From Halocaridina rubra (Eukaryota; Arthropoda; Malacostraca; Decapoda; Atyidae), in NCBI GenBank assembly GCA_037179515.1, contig JAXCGZ010001909.1:167501-231500 (forward strand): 64,000 bases of DNA, read 5' to 3'. Under the pieces are notes generated by a model that saw nothing but the letters and a program-made list of their open reading frames with translations, did not search any database and was not told where the DNA came from. The translations under genes and the position numbers were made by a program. Numbering within the stretch: the first letter of the stretch is position 1; each line of letters opens with the position of its first letter. Shown piece by piece: positions 42,360-55,749 of this stretch.

Positions 42360-44914
42360 CAATTTGCATCTCATTCCAAGTAACTTCGTTTTGCCATTAC
42401 GTAAGAGGCCAATAAACAATTAATAAACTATTAATATATTAATTTAATTTTTCAACCTACCTGTCTGGTGCAATAAATTCATACTGTGAGCGCTGAACAC
42501 TTTATGAGTGCGGAGGATGAATGCACAGCTAGCAGCAATGCTGTATTTGTATATATATCAAGCTAGTGGCCTTATTTATTTGTTTATGTATTTGGTTACT
42601 GAAGAATTATACTGAATTTTAAAAAAATCAAATACATAGCTGTAACTACGATTTTATTCGAAATAGCTTGTTGAGCGTAGTGTTAGAATATGGTGTCACG
42701 CAGCATTAGAAGAGGGAGAAGAACCACTGCTCAGTTTAATCCCGCCCGCAGCATTGTGCCTAGTGTTTTTCTCTGGCTGTGTTCGTTCGTTACTGACGTT
42801 ACAATGCCTCCTAAGCGTGTTAGTGATAGTTCTGATGGCAGTGCTACAAATATAAGCCATCACCATGGAAATTAAAATTAAAGTAGTAAACTGTGCTGAA
42901 ATGGAAGAATCTTCTATGAACATTGGCCACAATCTCGGAGTAGCCCATACTACCGTGGCCACGATCAGCAAAGACAAAAATAACATTTGTGAACACATGA
43001 AAGGTTCGATTCCTATGATTTCTGTTGTGATCACTAGGCAGCATAGTCACCTTACGCCTTATGGTCGAGAAGGAGAGATTGCTAGTGCTTTGGCTTGAAG
43101 ACCAAAATCAACGGAGTATCTCAGTAAGCCTTATGCTTATATATGAAAAGGCTAAAATATTGTTCAAAGCACTGAAAAGAGAAAAAGGTGAAGGGAGCGC
43201 AGGTGAAGAGTTTGTGGCTAGTAGAGGCTGATTTAATCATTTTAAGGTTTGTGCTAATTTGCATAATATAGGAGTGCTAGGTAAAGCTGCTAGTGGTGAT
43301 GAGGAAGCAGGAAAATGTTTCCTATTGCTTTGGCTGAGATAATAAGGGAGGCTGTCACTGTGCCGAACAGGTATTCAACGTGGATGAGACTGGCTTATTC
43401 TGGAAGCGTATGCCTAGTCATACGTACATTGCCAAGGAAGAGAAGACAACACCAGGCTGTAAAGTCAGCAAGGAGAGACTGACTTTGCTTTTGGGGGCTA
43501 ATGCTGCTGGAGACTGTAAGCTGAAGCCCTTGTTAGTTTATTTGGCAGAAAGCACAAGTGCACTCAAGGGCATTTGGAAGGGTCAACTGCCAGTTACTGA
43601 GAAGGCAAACAAGAAGGCTTGGATAACTCTTCAAATATTTGAGGACTGGTTCAGCAACCATTTTATCCCAAAAGCAAAGAAGTACTGTACTTCCAAGGGT
43701 CTGCCCTATAAGGTGTTGCTAATCCTGGAAAATGCCCATGGTCACTCTGCCTATTTGGATGACTTTTATCCTAATGTAAAGGTGGTTTACTTCCCAACTA
43801 ATACCGCTTCTATAGTACAGCCAATGGATCAAGGGGCCACTGTCCCACAGAATGATTGCTATGGCTCTCAGAGCAACAGAAAAGGACAAGAACCGGACTC
43901 TCAAGGACTTCTGGAAGTCGTACAATATTCTTCATGCTGTGAAGAATATTGGTGATGCTTGAGAGGAAGTGATGCAAACCAACTTGAATGGGGCATGGAG
44001 AGAAGCATGCCCTTTTTTTGTGAATGATTCCAAGATTTTGAGGAGACAGTTGAGGCTTTAACCAAGAACGTAGTTGTCATGATTATGGAGCTCAAGTTGA
44101 AGGTGGAGGCTGATGATGTGCAAGAGCTCCCAGAATCTCATGGTGAGGAATTATCTACTGAGGACCTCTTTCAATTGAAAAAGCAAATGATTGAAGAGGA
44201 AGAGGAACTACCAAGCCGAGAGCCAAAGAGATTCACAACCAAAAAATTGGAAGAAATGTTTGCCCTGACAGGAATTGTTGGCAAAGCTCAAGGCTCAGGA
44301 CCCCAACATTGCCAGGTACAAGAAGGTCGAGGGAGGAATCAATGATGCCATGCAGTGTTACAGGGAAATATATGAGGAGAAGAAGAGAGCATCCTTCTAG
44401 ACTCGCCTTGACCAATTCTTCAAGAAGGTAAAGCCCTCACCAAAAGATCCTGTGCCCTCTACCTCAGGTGCCTCCTCCTCTATAGACTCACCTGCCCCAG
44501 TATCGCCATCATCTGCTGTATGTTCTTTTGCCTCTCCAGACTCACCTGTCCCAGTCTCCTCAGATCCCCTCTCTTCAGCTTTCACCTCCCAATAAGCCAA
44601 TCTCTCCCTCCCTTGCCATGCCCCTTCCAGTGTGCAAGCCGACCACATGAGCAAAGGTAAGCAATAATGCACTGTACTGTAGAATAGTTTTACTATTGAT
44701 ACATTTCAAAGGTAAGCAATACTATTAAGTTTAGTTTAAGTATTTTTCTATCATAGATTAAGAACTTATATTATTTTCCTATGCTTTAAACTATTCATTT
44801 TTTACATAGGTTGGGGGACCTAGGTTCGAAATTAGGTCTTTTCCGACTTACGTCAAAATCCAACTTAAGTCAGCTGTCAGGAATGGAACCCTGACAATAA
44901 ACGAGGAACCCCTG
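42360..44914 (+). mobile_element. Tigger/jerky-like DNA transposon E4
   Basis: The most complete E copy: 5' UTR from about 42360, transposase 42804-44660, 3' UTR and a 3' terminus reading CAGGGGTTCCTCGTTTATTG reversed at 44914, followed by TA. The 5' terminus is worn and its exact start is uncertain. Confidence 0.8.
42804..44660 (+). pseudogene. Tigger E4 transposase (jerky/CENP-B type)
   Basis: ATG at 42804 gives MPPKRVSDSSDGSATN, then a frameshift to MEIKIKVVNCAEMEESSMNI and HNLGVAHTTVATISKDK (helix-turn-helix). A long open stretch 43380-43955 holds the catalytic core: VDETGLFWKRM (first Asp), KVSKERLTLLLGANAAGDCK, WITLQIFEDWFSNHFIPKAK, LLILENAHGHSAYLDDFYPN (second Asp replaced by Glu) and MDQG. 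The C-terminal part continues 43970-44400 (FEETVEALTKNVVVMIMELK, ESHGEELSTEDLFQLKK). Disruptions occur near 42855, 43098-43370, 43850 and 43963. Confidence 0.8.
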
Positions 44915-44916
44915 TA

Positions 44917-47900
44917 TAGGTGAGAACAGCATACACAGCAACAGCGTATATCAAGCTACAAGGTAAGGAACGTGTAACTATAAGAGGAAATGATTGTGGG
45001 AATATCATACCATATACTGACTACTGCCATATTTAAGATTAATAATCACTGTTCTTTTGTTATATGTGAAGTGTCCAATGTTTATGCCTAGAGATCGTAT
45101 CATAGGCATAGTATACCGAAGAAAAACTAAGAAATCTAAGACCCAACACTATTTTTCAGATATCTTCAGTGAAAATTCTTCTCTAATTTAAAATCAGATT
45201 GGTACTACAGCAAGTTGAAGACAGTATAATGATGCACAGTTTTATACATCCATACCAATGAGAATAAGGCATGAGAGTTACCTACAGAGACCAAGAAAAC
45301 ATATTGTTTCTCAGCACTTAATATAGTAAGTATATAATATCGTACTTAGCTGTGTTTGACCAAAGAAACAGAGTAAGACAAATGTCATAAAAAAAACATT
45401 TAACATAACGCATGAAAGAGGTATCTCCCATAAGAAAAAAATTCACTGGTACCCTTGTTTCAATGCATTGGTTCCTTTACCTCGGCATAAAATATCTCAG
45501 CTGGAATATAAATGTGATTTTCATTAACTTCAAAAGCTAAAATTAGCATTATACTGTACTCAGTTCATATTAGGGTGAAGAATTAATGTGGATGATATGG
45601 GGATATTATATAGACCTGTGAGAAGAATCGGGTAGGACAAAACTAGGGCTCCCTAGATATGGTAGCAAAGGAAAGACAAAGTGTATATTTGAGTTTCATA
45701 TGATGATTTTTTCTCTGTTATATATTCACTGCAGCTATAAACAGAGCTAACTGGTGAATATACGACTCTAGCATGCAAGTTTCGTCAATTATGTAATGAG
45801 CAACTCATTCCCTAAATAGTAGGGCACTAATAGAGAGACACTCATGACAGGCTGAAAAAAAATGTAGGTATAATAAAAACAACTCCAAGGTTGTAATTCA
45901 AATACTTTCCTTATTGTGACCTTTAAACTGCATACTGATCCAAATCAATTATGTAATTTAGAGGCTTTGAAAACCAAAACATATTGAATTTTCTACAAAA
46001 AGCTCTGTTTACAGCTAAAAGCTGAAAGTGTCATAGAGCTAAAAATGAGAAACTAGTCCCACTACACACCAACTCCAGGTACAGTACTTTATCTTGTATG
46101 AAAACGAATTACTCAAATCTAAAGTTCTATTGAGAGATTATGCAAACTGTATTAAACACTTTATGGTAAAAATATTCAAAATGAAGGTAAAATAATCTAA
46201 ACTTATGTTCAGATGATTCCTTATAGTTAATATTTCTACAAGATTATTGCAACTAGGGATATGATGGAGTTAAATATGAATTCACGAATTGTTACCAAAT
46301 TATATTTAGAATATACTCCACCTGTACACTGAGGTCGTTATACAAAATAATGGTAATATTGATAATATAACGATATAAATAAGAAAAATAAATATTGCAA
46401 ATTAAAAAAGCCCAAAACACATCAAATGGAACAAGTAATATTGGTACCACACTTCTAATGGAAGCTATGATCTCCCAGAGTCCAATTATTCTTTTTCTTC
46501 TATCTCTCACGTGGCAGGAAGGCAAATGAACAAAAGAGGAAGGCACACTTTCATACCCCCAATATATTATGCCGCATTTTGGTTTTGATTTTACTTAACA
46601 CACCATTATATGCATTATTCATCCTCAGTTACTATGGATATTACAAAATTCGTGCATAAATTTCTAGTAAAGCAACTACACATTTTAAACTTGCTTTAAC
46701 TAACAAATTTGTATTTTAAAACCGAGGTTTTAATGTCTACAGAGTCAGATTATCGTACCTAAGAATATTTGCACCCAAAAATACTTTCCACTTTAAATAT
46801 ATATCTTAATACAACACTTTATGTTTAAATACATACTGCTACCATATATACAGCTCGAGGCAATAAAGTAAATTCAAAAGCACATCAGGCACCAATATCG
46901 TAGGACCACAAAATATTGCTACATTTAGAAATCTTAGAAAATAAACGAGTGTCATTGGTTTTAATAAAAAAAATTTAATTTTTTTTAAATTTGTTTTGTA
47001 TCCTAACATTATATTGCTGACCTTTTAGATTGCTTAGCTCTATTTCTTTCTTTTCTAGATTTGAACAAGAAATACAGGCACAAAAAAAAAGCTGAAAACA
47101 CTGAATATGAAGTAAGTTAGATGAAATTATGAAGTTTGCAGGTAAAAAAACAAAACAAGCAAAGATGATTGAAAAAGGCTAAACATGGAGCCATGCAGCC
47201 TGAGTTTGGAATTAACAAAGATATATGCTTGGTCTTGTTCATTCCTTATGACATGCATATGTGAGTGAATGAGTCGGAGAAGAGAGGTAAAGGAGTTTAA
47301 TTTTCCCTCTGATAATTATTTTGTTTCATCTGCTTATTGGGATCACCTTAGAGATAGTAGTAGAAGATAGCATAATTTATGGTAAAAATTTAATTTCTAA
47401 GCAGTCTGCCTTTGTCATGTCCTCATGTACAAAAATAGTCAGCTATCTTTACTCTAAAGATTATGCAAAATATATCAGCTGTATCATTCACACTGAGATT
47501 TTGTAAGTAACGCATACAGTATACTGTATAAGCCTTTAAATGCAACTTCTAAAGTAGAGCCAATCCGATAGAGGATGTCCTCAAAATAATGTTTCGTAAC
47601 ATGGAAGATATCAAGACAAAAATTATATATTCCCCTCTTTAAAGAACTCTTAAATGATGTTATCTTCATTTCAGAGTAATTTTAATGAGAAGCCTTGTAA
47701 TTACTATTACTTCATCATACTATTTGATAAATTAGTGAATTAAGTTAAAACAAGTTTCATTCTTAAATATACTTATAGTAATACTTATACTATAAGTCAA
47801 TGCTTGTCTCATAATTATTAGTTTTTCCAATATACTGTGCATATACAATTGACAGAAGCTCCACTACTCACAAACAACCGAGTTAAGAAATTTCACAGAA

Positions 47901-48025
47901 ACCCTAAGAAACAAAAACCTACCCATGTATTAATGTATGAATTCATTTACTGTACTGTATCATTACAATATTACAACTATGTTAAAATTCATTAATATTG
48001 CATATTTTATGCTTTACAGAGAGGA
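44917..48025. other. 3.1 kb AT-rich DNA, nothing recognised
   Basis: The longest element-free stretch of the window. Short ORFs (for example 46292-46546 minus, 47321-47506 plus) have no recognisable features. Confidence 0.5.
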
Positions 48026-48513
48026 CTGTAATTATTACACAAGCCTCCAGGACCCCTTGTTCCAAATATCCCAGTTGAAGAAAGTGAAAGAGATTCTTCT
48101 CCTATAGAATTAAAACCTCTTTTCTCCAGAAAAGTCTTCAACAGTGAAATACTTTTTGCCTTGGAATAAGAGCTTTCGAATGTCATCCTTCATTGTCAGG
48201 TTAAGTAACACTCCTTGATGAAAACAAATCTCATGAAAAAAAGACGAAGACAAGGAAGTTCCACTTCCAGACATGTCCAAACATCTTTTTCCAGAAAAGC
48301 GTCCTCATAAAAGATTGTTCTGTACTTGATATGCCTTGGTGCTTTTCTGGAAAAGTGCTTTCAGCTCACATTCCAAGGTAAAAGGTACCTCACTATTGAA
48401 GACATTTCTGGAAACGAGAGCATACTAACTCTTTGGGAGAAGAATCTCTAAATCACTCTCTTCAATGAGGAAATCAGAAACAAAAGGTCCTGGAACCTTG
48501 TGTAATAACTGCA
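48026..48513. mobile_element. unknown foldback element, diverged inverted arms
   Basis: Left end TTATTACACAAGCCTCCAGG (48033) is mirrored by CCTGGAACCTTGTGTAATAA (48490-48509). The arms match inward for about 200 bp each: AGATTCTTCTCC / GGAGAAGAATCT, CCAGAAA-GTCTTCAA / TTGAAGACATTTCTGG, CCTTGGAAT / ATTCCAAGG, and a centre with CCAGAAAAGC / GCTTTTCTGG. No coding capacity. Family not recognised. Confidence 0.7.
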
Positions 48514-48682
48514 GTTCTCACTTTATACTTTATGTTTTATGTAGTAGTTAAAGTGTCTTTATCCTAAGTGCTGTACAGTACTGCATATGTATGTACTGTA
48601 GAGTAGTTTCTATACTTAAAGAAAACTTACACACCATTCTACTAGCAAATGAACTTTTGGAACCTAAATCATTCATAAGTTG

Positions 48683-48919
<237 letters not shown>

Positions 48920-50580
48920 ATTACCTAATTGTGTTTACGGGAAAGAGCCCAAAGCTCGTATCTTCCCGTCTCCTCATCGGTTCCATTTTAGACTTACTGA
49001 TACTTATCATACCTGTCCTTAAAACTATGGATTGAGATAGCATTAACTACCTCCTCGCTTAGCCAATTCCAATTATCAACTACTCTTACACTGAAAAAGT
49101 ATTTCCTTACATCCTGCAAAGAAGTTTTCTTACCAAGCTTCAAACTATGACCTCTAGTTCTAGAGCCAGCCATATCGAAATATCGATCCCTATCCACTCT
49201 ATCATAACCATGAAGGAATTTAAAGACTGTCACCATATCCCCCCTTACTCTTCTAGCTTCGAGTGATGGTAAGTCTAATTCCCTCAGCCTCTCATCATAA
49301 CTGAGATTGCGTATTTCTGGCACCAGTTTCGTGGCATGTCTTTGAACTTTTTCAAGCTTAGCTATGTGCTTTTTCAAGTGCGGATTCCAAAAGGAGGCTG
49401 CATATTCGAGTTTTGGCCTCACATAGGTTACATAAATATTTCTGAACATTTCCTTGTCCATGTGCCTGAAGGCTACCCTTACATTTGATAAGAATGCATA
49501 TGCTGCCCTTACTATGCCATTTATATGTATTTCTGGAGACAAATCTGCCAGTATGTTTACTCCTAGGTCTCTCTCATTTTCTGTCTCTTGAAGTTGTACT
49601 CCAGCCACCGAGTAGTCAAGCATGGGCCTTCTTGCACTTGTATCCATTCTCATTACCTTACATTTTGAAGCATTGAATTTCATTAGCCACTTTTCTGACC
49701 ACTCATGCAGATTATTTAGATCCTCCTGAAGTTCTCTACCATTGTTCTCGTTTTTTACTTTCTTCACAATCTTTGCATCATCTGCAAACATATTCATGAA
49801 TGAATTTACAGACTCTGGTAGGTCATTTACATATACAAGGAACAAAAGTGGCCCTAAAACTGAACCCTGTGGAACTCCACTACTAACTCTTCTCCATTCA
49901 GACACTGTCTTACTCTAACCCTCTGTTCCCTTCCTTCTAAGTAAGTTTTTATCCATTCCAAAACATTTCCACCTATTCTAGCCATTGAGTGCAGCTTCCT
50001 AATAAGTCTCCCATGTGGAACAGTGTCAAACGCTTTCTGGAAGTCTAGGAATATGCAATCTGCCCAGCCCTCTCTTTCCTCTAAGATTTGGCTTACCTCA
50101 TCATAAAATTCTAATAAGTTTGTTACTGTTGATCTACCTTCTCTGAAGCCATGTTGCCTCACTGACAAAAAGTTGAAGGATTCCAAGTGAAGAGAGATAT
50201 GTTTCCTTACTAGTTTCTCCATAACTTTGCAAACTATGCTGGTCAAGGAAACTGGTCTATAGTTCAGAGCCGTATCCCTCCTTCCCTTTTTGAAGATAGG
50301 TATCACATTTGCTTGTTTCCAGCATCTTGGAATCTCCCCCGACTCCAGTGACTCCTTAAATATGATACTTAGTGCCACTGATATTGTGTTTGCGCATTTT
50401 TTAAGCACATGAGGGGATATGTCATCAGGACCTGTAGCTTTATGAACATCTAAATCAGCGCTTTGCATACCTCTGTGGCTGTAAGGTTGATGTTCTCTAA
50501 TACTGGCCCTTGAGCTTCTATCACTGCAATCTGAGGGGGTGGGGTATTTTCTACTGTAAATACTGACTGAAACTCCTTGT
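48920..50580 (-). mobile_element. CR1 copy A5 in a (GT)n array
   Basis: Minus-strand CR1 with family 3' end at 48920 and 5' truncation at 50580 (ACAAGGAGTTTCAGTCAGTA reversed). Both ends lie directly in GT arrays. It follows A6 head to tail. Confidence 0.9.
48994..50468 (-). pseudogene. CR1 RT (A5), one frameshift
   Basis: Blocks 49854-50468 (HKATGPDDISPHVLKKCAN, IFLDFQKAFDTVPHG) and 48994-49905 (SGVPQGSVLGPLLFLVYVND, FADDAKIVKKVKNENNG, EYAASFWNPHLKK to SFKDRYDKY) overlap in two frames. Relative to A12 a few bases are missing near 49906 in the VRHSVSEW segment. Otherwise very similar to A12, so recently inserted. Confidence 0.88.
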
Positions 50581-50608
50581 GTGTGTGTGGTGTGTGTGTG
50601 TGTGTGTG
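50581..50608. repeat. (GT)n joining CR1 A5 and A6
   Basis: GT array with a GG interruption at 50589-50590. It is the tail of A6 and the landing site of A5. Confidence 0.93.
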
Positions 50609-50820
50609 ATTACCTAATTGCGATTACCTAATTGTGTTTACGGGAAAGAGCCCAAAGCTCGTATCTTCCCGTCTCCTCATTGGTTCCATTTTATACTTAG
50701 TGATACTTATCATACCTGTCCTTAAAACTATGGATTGAGATAGCATTAACTACCTCCTCGCTTAGCCAATTCCAATTATCAACTACTCTTACACTGAAAA
50801 AGTATTTCCTTGCATCCTGC
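50609..50820 (-). mobile_element. CR1 copy A6, 212-bp 3' fragment
   Basis: Contains only the last ~40 codons and the 3' UTR with the doubled 14-mer (ATTACCTAATTGCG then ATTACCTAATTGTG). It breaks at CATCCTGC into unrelated DNA. Confidence 0.9.
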
Positions 50821-51202
50821 TTAAAGGCAGGAGTTCACAGGTAACATGTCAACTATAACCAAAGATCCTTTTTGATACAATATTCAACACTCTTATTAAT
50901 GTGACGATTCGTCATCAGCATAGTATACTATTAACCTCATGAGTGGCCCTCCAGGTAAAATTTTCCTTGACACTAAGCGGCTCTTCTTCTGCCAAGTCTT
51001 TATAACTTATTTTCTTTAAGTTTGTCAACACTTGGTACAAGTCGATCTTTAACAATTACATTAAAATTCCGTCAATTTATAACTAATCAAGAGATAAAAG
51101 TAAATAAATTGTGGAGAAAATCCTTACAATCTTTGTCTCCTTTCCAAATTTGCGTTCGTCACGAAGGAAAATTCTGAATTTCTGAACCACATGGGAGTCG
51201 TA
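50821..51202. other. unique DNA, nothing recognised
   Basis: No supportable feature. Confidence 0.5.
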
Positions 51203-51226
51203 TGTGTGTGTGTGTGTGTGTGTGGG
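51203..51226. repeat. (GT)n, tail of CR1 A7
   Basis: Short GT array directly at the A7 3' end. Confidence 0.9.
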
Positions 51227-51992
51227 ATTACCTAATTGTGATTACCTAATTGTGTTTGCGGGAAAGAGCCCAAAGCTCGTATCTTCCCGTCTCCTGATCG
51301 GTTCCATTTTATACTTAGTGATACTTATCATACCTGTCCTTAAAACTATGGATTGAGATAGCATTAACTACCTCCTCGCTTAGCAAATTCCAATTATCAA
51401 CTACTCTTACACTGAAAAAGTATTTCCTTACATCCTGCAAAGAAGTTTTCTTACCAAGCTTCAAACTATGACCTCTAGTTCTAGAGCCAGCCATATCAAA
51501 ATATCGATCCCTATCCACTCTATCATAACCATGAAGGAATTTAAAGACTGTCACCATATCCCCCCTCACTCTTCTAGCTTCGAGTGATGGTAAGTCTAAT
51601 TGCCTCAGCCTCTCATCATAACTGAGATTGCGTATTTCTGGCACCAGTTTCGTGGTATGTCTTTGAACTTTTTCAAGCTTAGCTATGTGCTTTTTCAAGT
51701 GCGGATTCCAAAAGGGGGCTGCATATTCGAGTTTTGGCCTCACATAGGTTACATAAATATTTCTGAACATTTCCTTGTCCATGTGCCTGAAGGCTACCCT
51801 TACATTTGATAAGAATGCATATGCTGCCCTTACTATGCCATTTATATGAATTTCTGGAGACAAATCTGCCAGTATGTTTACTCCTAGATCTCTCTCATTT
51901 TCTGTCTCTTGAAGTTGTACTCCAGCCACCGAGTAGTCAAGCTTGGGCCTTCATGCACTTGTACCCATTCTCATTACCTTACATTTTGAAGT

Positions 51993-51994
<2 letters not shown>
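51227..51994 (-). mobile_element. CR1 copy A7 between two (GT)n arrays
   Basis: 768-bp 5'-truncated CR1 with doubled ATTACCTAATTGTG at the 3' end. The 5' end joins (GT)n at 51995, which is the tail of A8. Confidence 0.9.
51315..51929 (-). pseudogene. CR1 ORF2 C-terminal fragment (A7)
   Basis: One open frame of 204 codons (VAGVQLQETENERDLGVN to SFKDRYDKYH), the part after the RT core. A nonsense or frame change near 51953 separates it from the few upstream codons (MRMGTSA). It contains no catalytic residues. Confidence 0.85.

Positions 51995-52053
<59 letters not shown>
51995..52053. repeat. (GT)n joining CR1 A7 and A8
   Basis: Uninterrupted GT array, about 58 bp. Confidence 0.95.
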
Positions 52054-52056
<3 letters not shown>

Positions 52057-52465
52057 TACCTAATACTGCTTACAGGAAAGAGCCCCAAGCTCGTAACTTC
52101 CCATCTCCTGGTCGGTTCCATTTTGAACTTAGTGATACTTATCGTTCTTGTCCTTAAAACTATGGAATAAGGTAGCATTAACTACCTCATCACTTAGTAA
52201 ATTTCAATTGTCAACTACTCTTATACTAAAAAAGTACTTTCTTACATCCTGCAAAGAAGTTTTCTTACGAAACTTCTAACTATATTCCCTAGTTCTAGCG
52301 CCAGCCACATTAAAATATCAATCCCTATCCACTCTGTCATAACCATGAAGGAATTTAAGTATGTCACCATATCCCCCTCATTCTTCTAGCTCCGAGTGAA
52401 GTTAAGTTTAATTCCCTCAGCCTCTCATCATAACTGAGATTGCGTATATTTGGCACCTGTTTCGT
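52054..52465 (-). mobile_element. CR1 copy A8 (older), split by LINE B
   Basis: Diverged 3' CR1 fragment ending at GTTTCGT. The next bases expected from copy A9 (GGCAGGGCTAGCTG) are found at 55751, after LINE B. It therefore predates B. Confidence 0.8.
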
Positions 52466-52726
52466 CATAGTCATAGTCATAGATTTTATTGCCAAATATT
52501 TAGCATACATACAGGAATAAATATGTACATTATATTCAGAGGCACTAGCCTGCTGACCAAGAACTCCTTGGCAGGCATTTTAATATACATTTCACATAAT
52601 TTAAAGTATGACGGTAATAGTTAACAAAAGCTCCAATATAGCAATCTCATATTTATCTTGTAATAAAACAATACAGTAGCCTGACCTTAACCTAGACATA
52701 ATGATGCACCAATACTGTATTAATTA

Positions 52727-54440
52727 TTAATCAACAGCTGCTTGATTTTGCCTAGTAAATAAATGCTGTTTGAGTTTCTTTTTAAATAAAGTTGTGCAAG
52801 TTATTGTTTTTAAATCTTCTGGTAATGCATTCCAACATTTTGGGCCAAAACAGTGAATAGAAAATTTGTACAATGTTGTTCTCGGCTGTGGATATATCAA
52901 ATTTATATTGTTACCTCTGGTTCCATGGTTGTGTTGAATGAATCTAAATAATTTTCTGTTATCATTAACATCACTATGTATAATAATAAGACAGAAATAT
53001 TGTATCGAGTAATTAAATTTAAGCAAGTTTAGCTCCTTGAATAAAGAGGAAGTTGAGTCATATTTTCCACTATATGTAATAGTTCTGATCAGTCTTTTCT
53101 GAGTTACAAATACATCCCTTACAATTGACGGCCAAGTACAACCCCAGATGGACAAACAGTATATAATATGAGGATACCACAGGGAATAGTATATGCTTTT
53201 TAAGGCTTCATTTGTTAGGTTATGGCGAATTTTATACAAAATTCCTCACGTTTTGGACAGTTTTGAGCAGACAGATTGAATATGATATTTCCAACTTAAA
53301 TTTTCAGCAATAATTACTCCCAAAAATTTCTTACAAGCAACTCTTTTAACTTCATACCCATGCATATTAACTTGACCAATATTGTGTACTACAGATCTAT
53401 TCTGAAATAAGATATAGTCAGTTTTGGAAACAATTAGCTTTAATATATTAACAGAGACCCAGTTGTTAATTTTTTCTAGTTCACTATTTAAAACAGAATG
53501 CCGGTGGTCAAGGTTATTATCATGCAAGAGAAGGTTGTTGTCATCTGCATAAAGAATATATTTGAATTTATTACTGGCACTGGAAATATCATTTATATAA
53601 ACTAAAAATAACAATGGGCCCAGTATTGATCCCTGTGGTACTCCCCTCTCAATAGTTTGCAACAAAGATGCTTTCCCATTACAATATACGGCTTGTTTTC
53701 TATTTTTCAAGTAGGTCTTAAATAACTGTAATGGTGTTCCCCTAATACCCACACAAGTTAGTTTTTCTATCAGTATATCATGGTCTAATGAGTCAAATGC
53801 TTTGGACAAGTCTAGGAAAATCCCTGCAACAAAGTTTTTATTTTCCAAATTTTGATAAACATCACTTGTAAAGTTCATTATTGCTTTTTCAGTGGTCTTA
53901 TTATTACGGAATCCGTATTGATTTTCAGATAATAGGTTGAACTTTTCAAGGAATTCTCTAAGTCTGTGAACAATCGCTTTTTCAAACACTTTACTTAAGG
54001 ACGGTAAGATTGATATGGGTCTATAGTTATTTTCATCATCTACAGTGCCTGACTTAAATATAGGTATTACTTTAGCACTTTAATTTGTCTGGAAAGCATC
54101 CTTGCTGAAAACATAGATTGATTATGTGGGTAAGTGGGGTACCAATGTAATGGGCAGTGACTTGGAGTAGTTTTGATAGAATTTCATCATATCCCGATGC
54201 TGTATTTGGTTTTAAGGTTTTTATATATTTAGTGACTTCCTCCCTTGTTACAGGATACAAGTAAAACGAAAAGTCTGGTGGATTATTAAGAAATTGGCGG
54301 TGTGAGTTTTGTTGCACATTTTGTTGTTCCTGTGTTGGTTGTGCTATAGTTAAGAAATGATTATTAAAAATATTAGCAGTGTGGTCATTATCATTTTTTA
54401 ATTTGATTTCCTTTGAATGATTAATTTGTTTTTGTCCCAT
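52727..54440 (-). pseudogene. LINE B reverse transcriptase, two frameshifts
   Basis: Three consecutive frames: 54072-54440 (TREEVTKYIKTLKPNTASGY, HIINLCFQQGCFPDKLK), 53246-53989 (LSENQYGFRNNKTTEKAI, AGIFLDLSKAFDSLDHDIL, RGVPQGSILGPLLFLVYIND, YILYADDNNLLLHD) and 52727-53239 (SIYYSLWYPHIIYCLSIWGC, SIHCFGPKCWNALPEDLK, LFKKKLKQHL). Catalytic YADD is intact. Breaks lie near 54065 and 53243. Only two lesions suggest a fairly young copy. Confidence 0.85.
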
Positions 54441-54687
54441 TAGGCTGTTTAATGTATTCCAGGTGGACTTGCTGTTTCCTTGTTCCTTCTTAAGCTTATC
54501 CTGAAAATATCTATTTTTTTGCAGCTCGAAGTAGTGTTACTAATTTGTTCCTGTGAGCTTTATATTTGGTTCCAAAAGACAAAGGCCATTTTGATGCAAG
54601 CCTTTCTAATCGGTGTTTTTCTTTGATACTATTTTTTAATCCTGCAGTTATGTGTGGGCATCTGTTGTTTTTATTATTTACAGTCGA

Positions 54688-55662
54688 TTATCTTAGAGGA
54701 AAGCAGTCTAAAAATTTATCTCTAAATTTACAGTGAAATTTATTAAAAGCTTCATTTGCATTATTTAGGTCTATGATATGTTGCCATTTTTCATGTGATA
54801 TATCTTTAGAAAATTTAGCTATGTTATCATCAGAGTAATGTCCTTTTTCTAAATATGCATCAAATTTATGTTCTTTTTTAAACTGGGAGTATAATGCAAA
54901 ATGATCTGTTATGTTGGTGTACACTATGTAATTACTTATGTTGTCTTCAAGATTTGTGGTCCAGATATGATCGATTGGAGATGCGCTATTTTCAGTTACT
55001 CTCGTAGGTTTAGTAGTTATTGGAAAGCAGCCACGTGAATACATTAAGTTTATAAAATCAGTTACTCTTTGATCATTTAATTTAAACAAATCTAAGTTCC
55101 AATCACCGAATAAATAAATTGTTTTGTACTTTTTTCTTGCTGCAGAATCAAATACTTTCAGTAAAGCTTCAAGGAATTCAGGCATGTTCCCCTTTGGTGG
55201 TCTATATACAGATGCAAAGAAGCAATTTTCCTTACCGTTATGTACCTGTACACTAACACATTCAACGAATCGTTCCATCATACTGCACTCCTTTATAACA
55301 CTCGAGCTATACTTATTAGGTACATACATACATACACCTCCACCTTTCCTCTCTCTGTCTTGAGTGAACATATTGTACCCTGTTATATTATACAATGATT
55401 CAATATCATTATCCAGCCTAGTCTCCAAAAAACCCATTACATCACATATATTATTTTCTATTAAACATTGATCAACAAATATTTGAAGATTATTTGCAAG
55501 ACTTCTAATGTTCATGCACAAAACCGAAAATGCATTAGATTTATTTAAATTTGAATACAGTTCATTTAAGTATATATAAATTGAAAAAGTGTTGGTTGCA
55601 TTTCTCACATTATTCAAAAACAAATCTATTTCATTTTCAAGATCAAGTGGGTTAAATATCAT
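54688..55662 (-). pseudogene. LINE B endonuclease domain
   Basis: One open frame of 324 codons containing a complete AP-like endonuclease: VLCMNIRSLANNLQIF (Asn motif) near residue 47, VMGFLETRLDNDI (catalytic Glu) near 75, GGGVCMYVPNKY near 112, FFASVYRPPKGNM, IYLFGDWNLDLFKL (Asp/Asn motif) near 185, SPIDHIWTTNLEDN near 229 and NITDHFALYSQF with the last His near 250. It is joined to the RT region through 54441-54687, where the frame is lost. The domain itself looks intact. Confidence 0.85.
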
Positions 55663-55749
55663 CTTATCAAGCTCATTGATACATAAATAATTGGAAAGTA
55701 CTTTGTCGTTGCTTGTTAGCCTTATAAGTTCATCGTCACTAATGAAATA

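Larger units (their letters stand above)
52466..55749 (-). mobile_element. LINE B (Daphne/L2-like), nearly full coding length
   Basis: Minus-strand LINE inserted into A8. The 3' end is a tandem hexamer, CATAGT repeated three times on the plus strand (52466-52481), a tail type seen in CR1/L2/Daphne-group LINEs. It encodes endonuclease and RT. The 5' end is at about 55749; no ORF1 is visible. Only a 2-bp overlap (GT) is seen as possible target duplication. Confidence 0.8.

Noticed and set aside
45450..45530. Possible Tigger terminus (CACTGGTACCCTTGTTTCAA)
   Set aside because: No matching second end and no transposase nearby; too weak to call.
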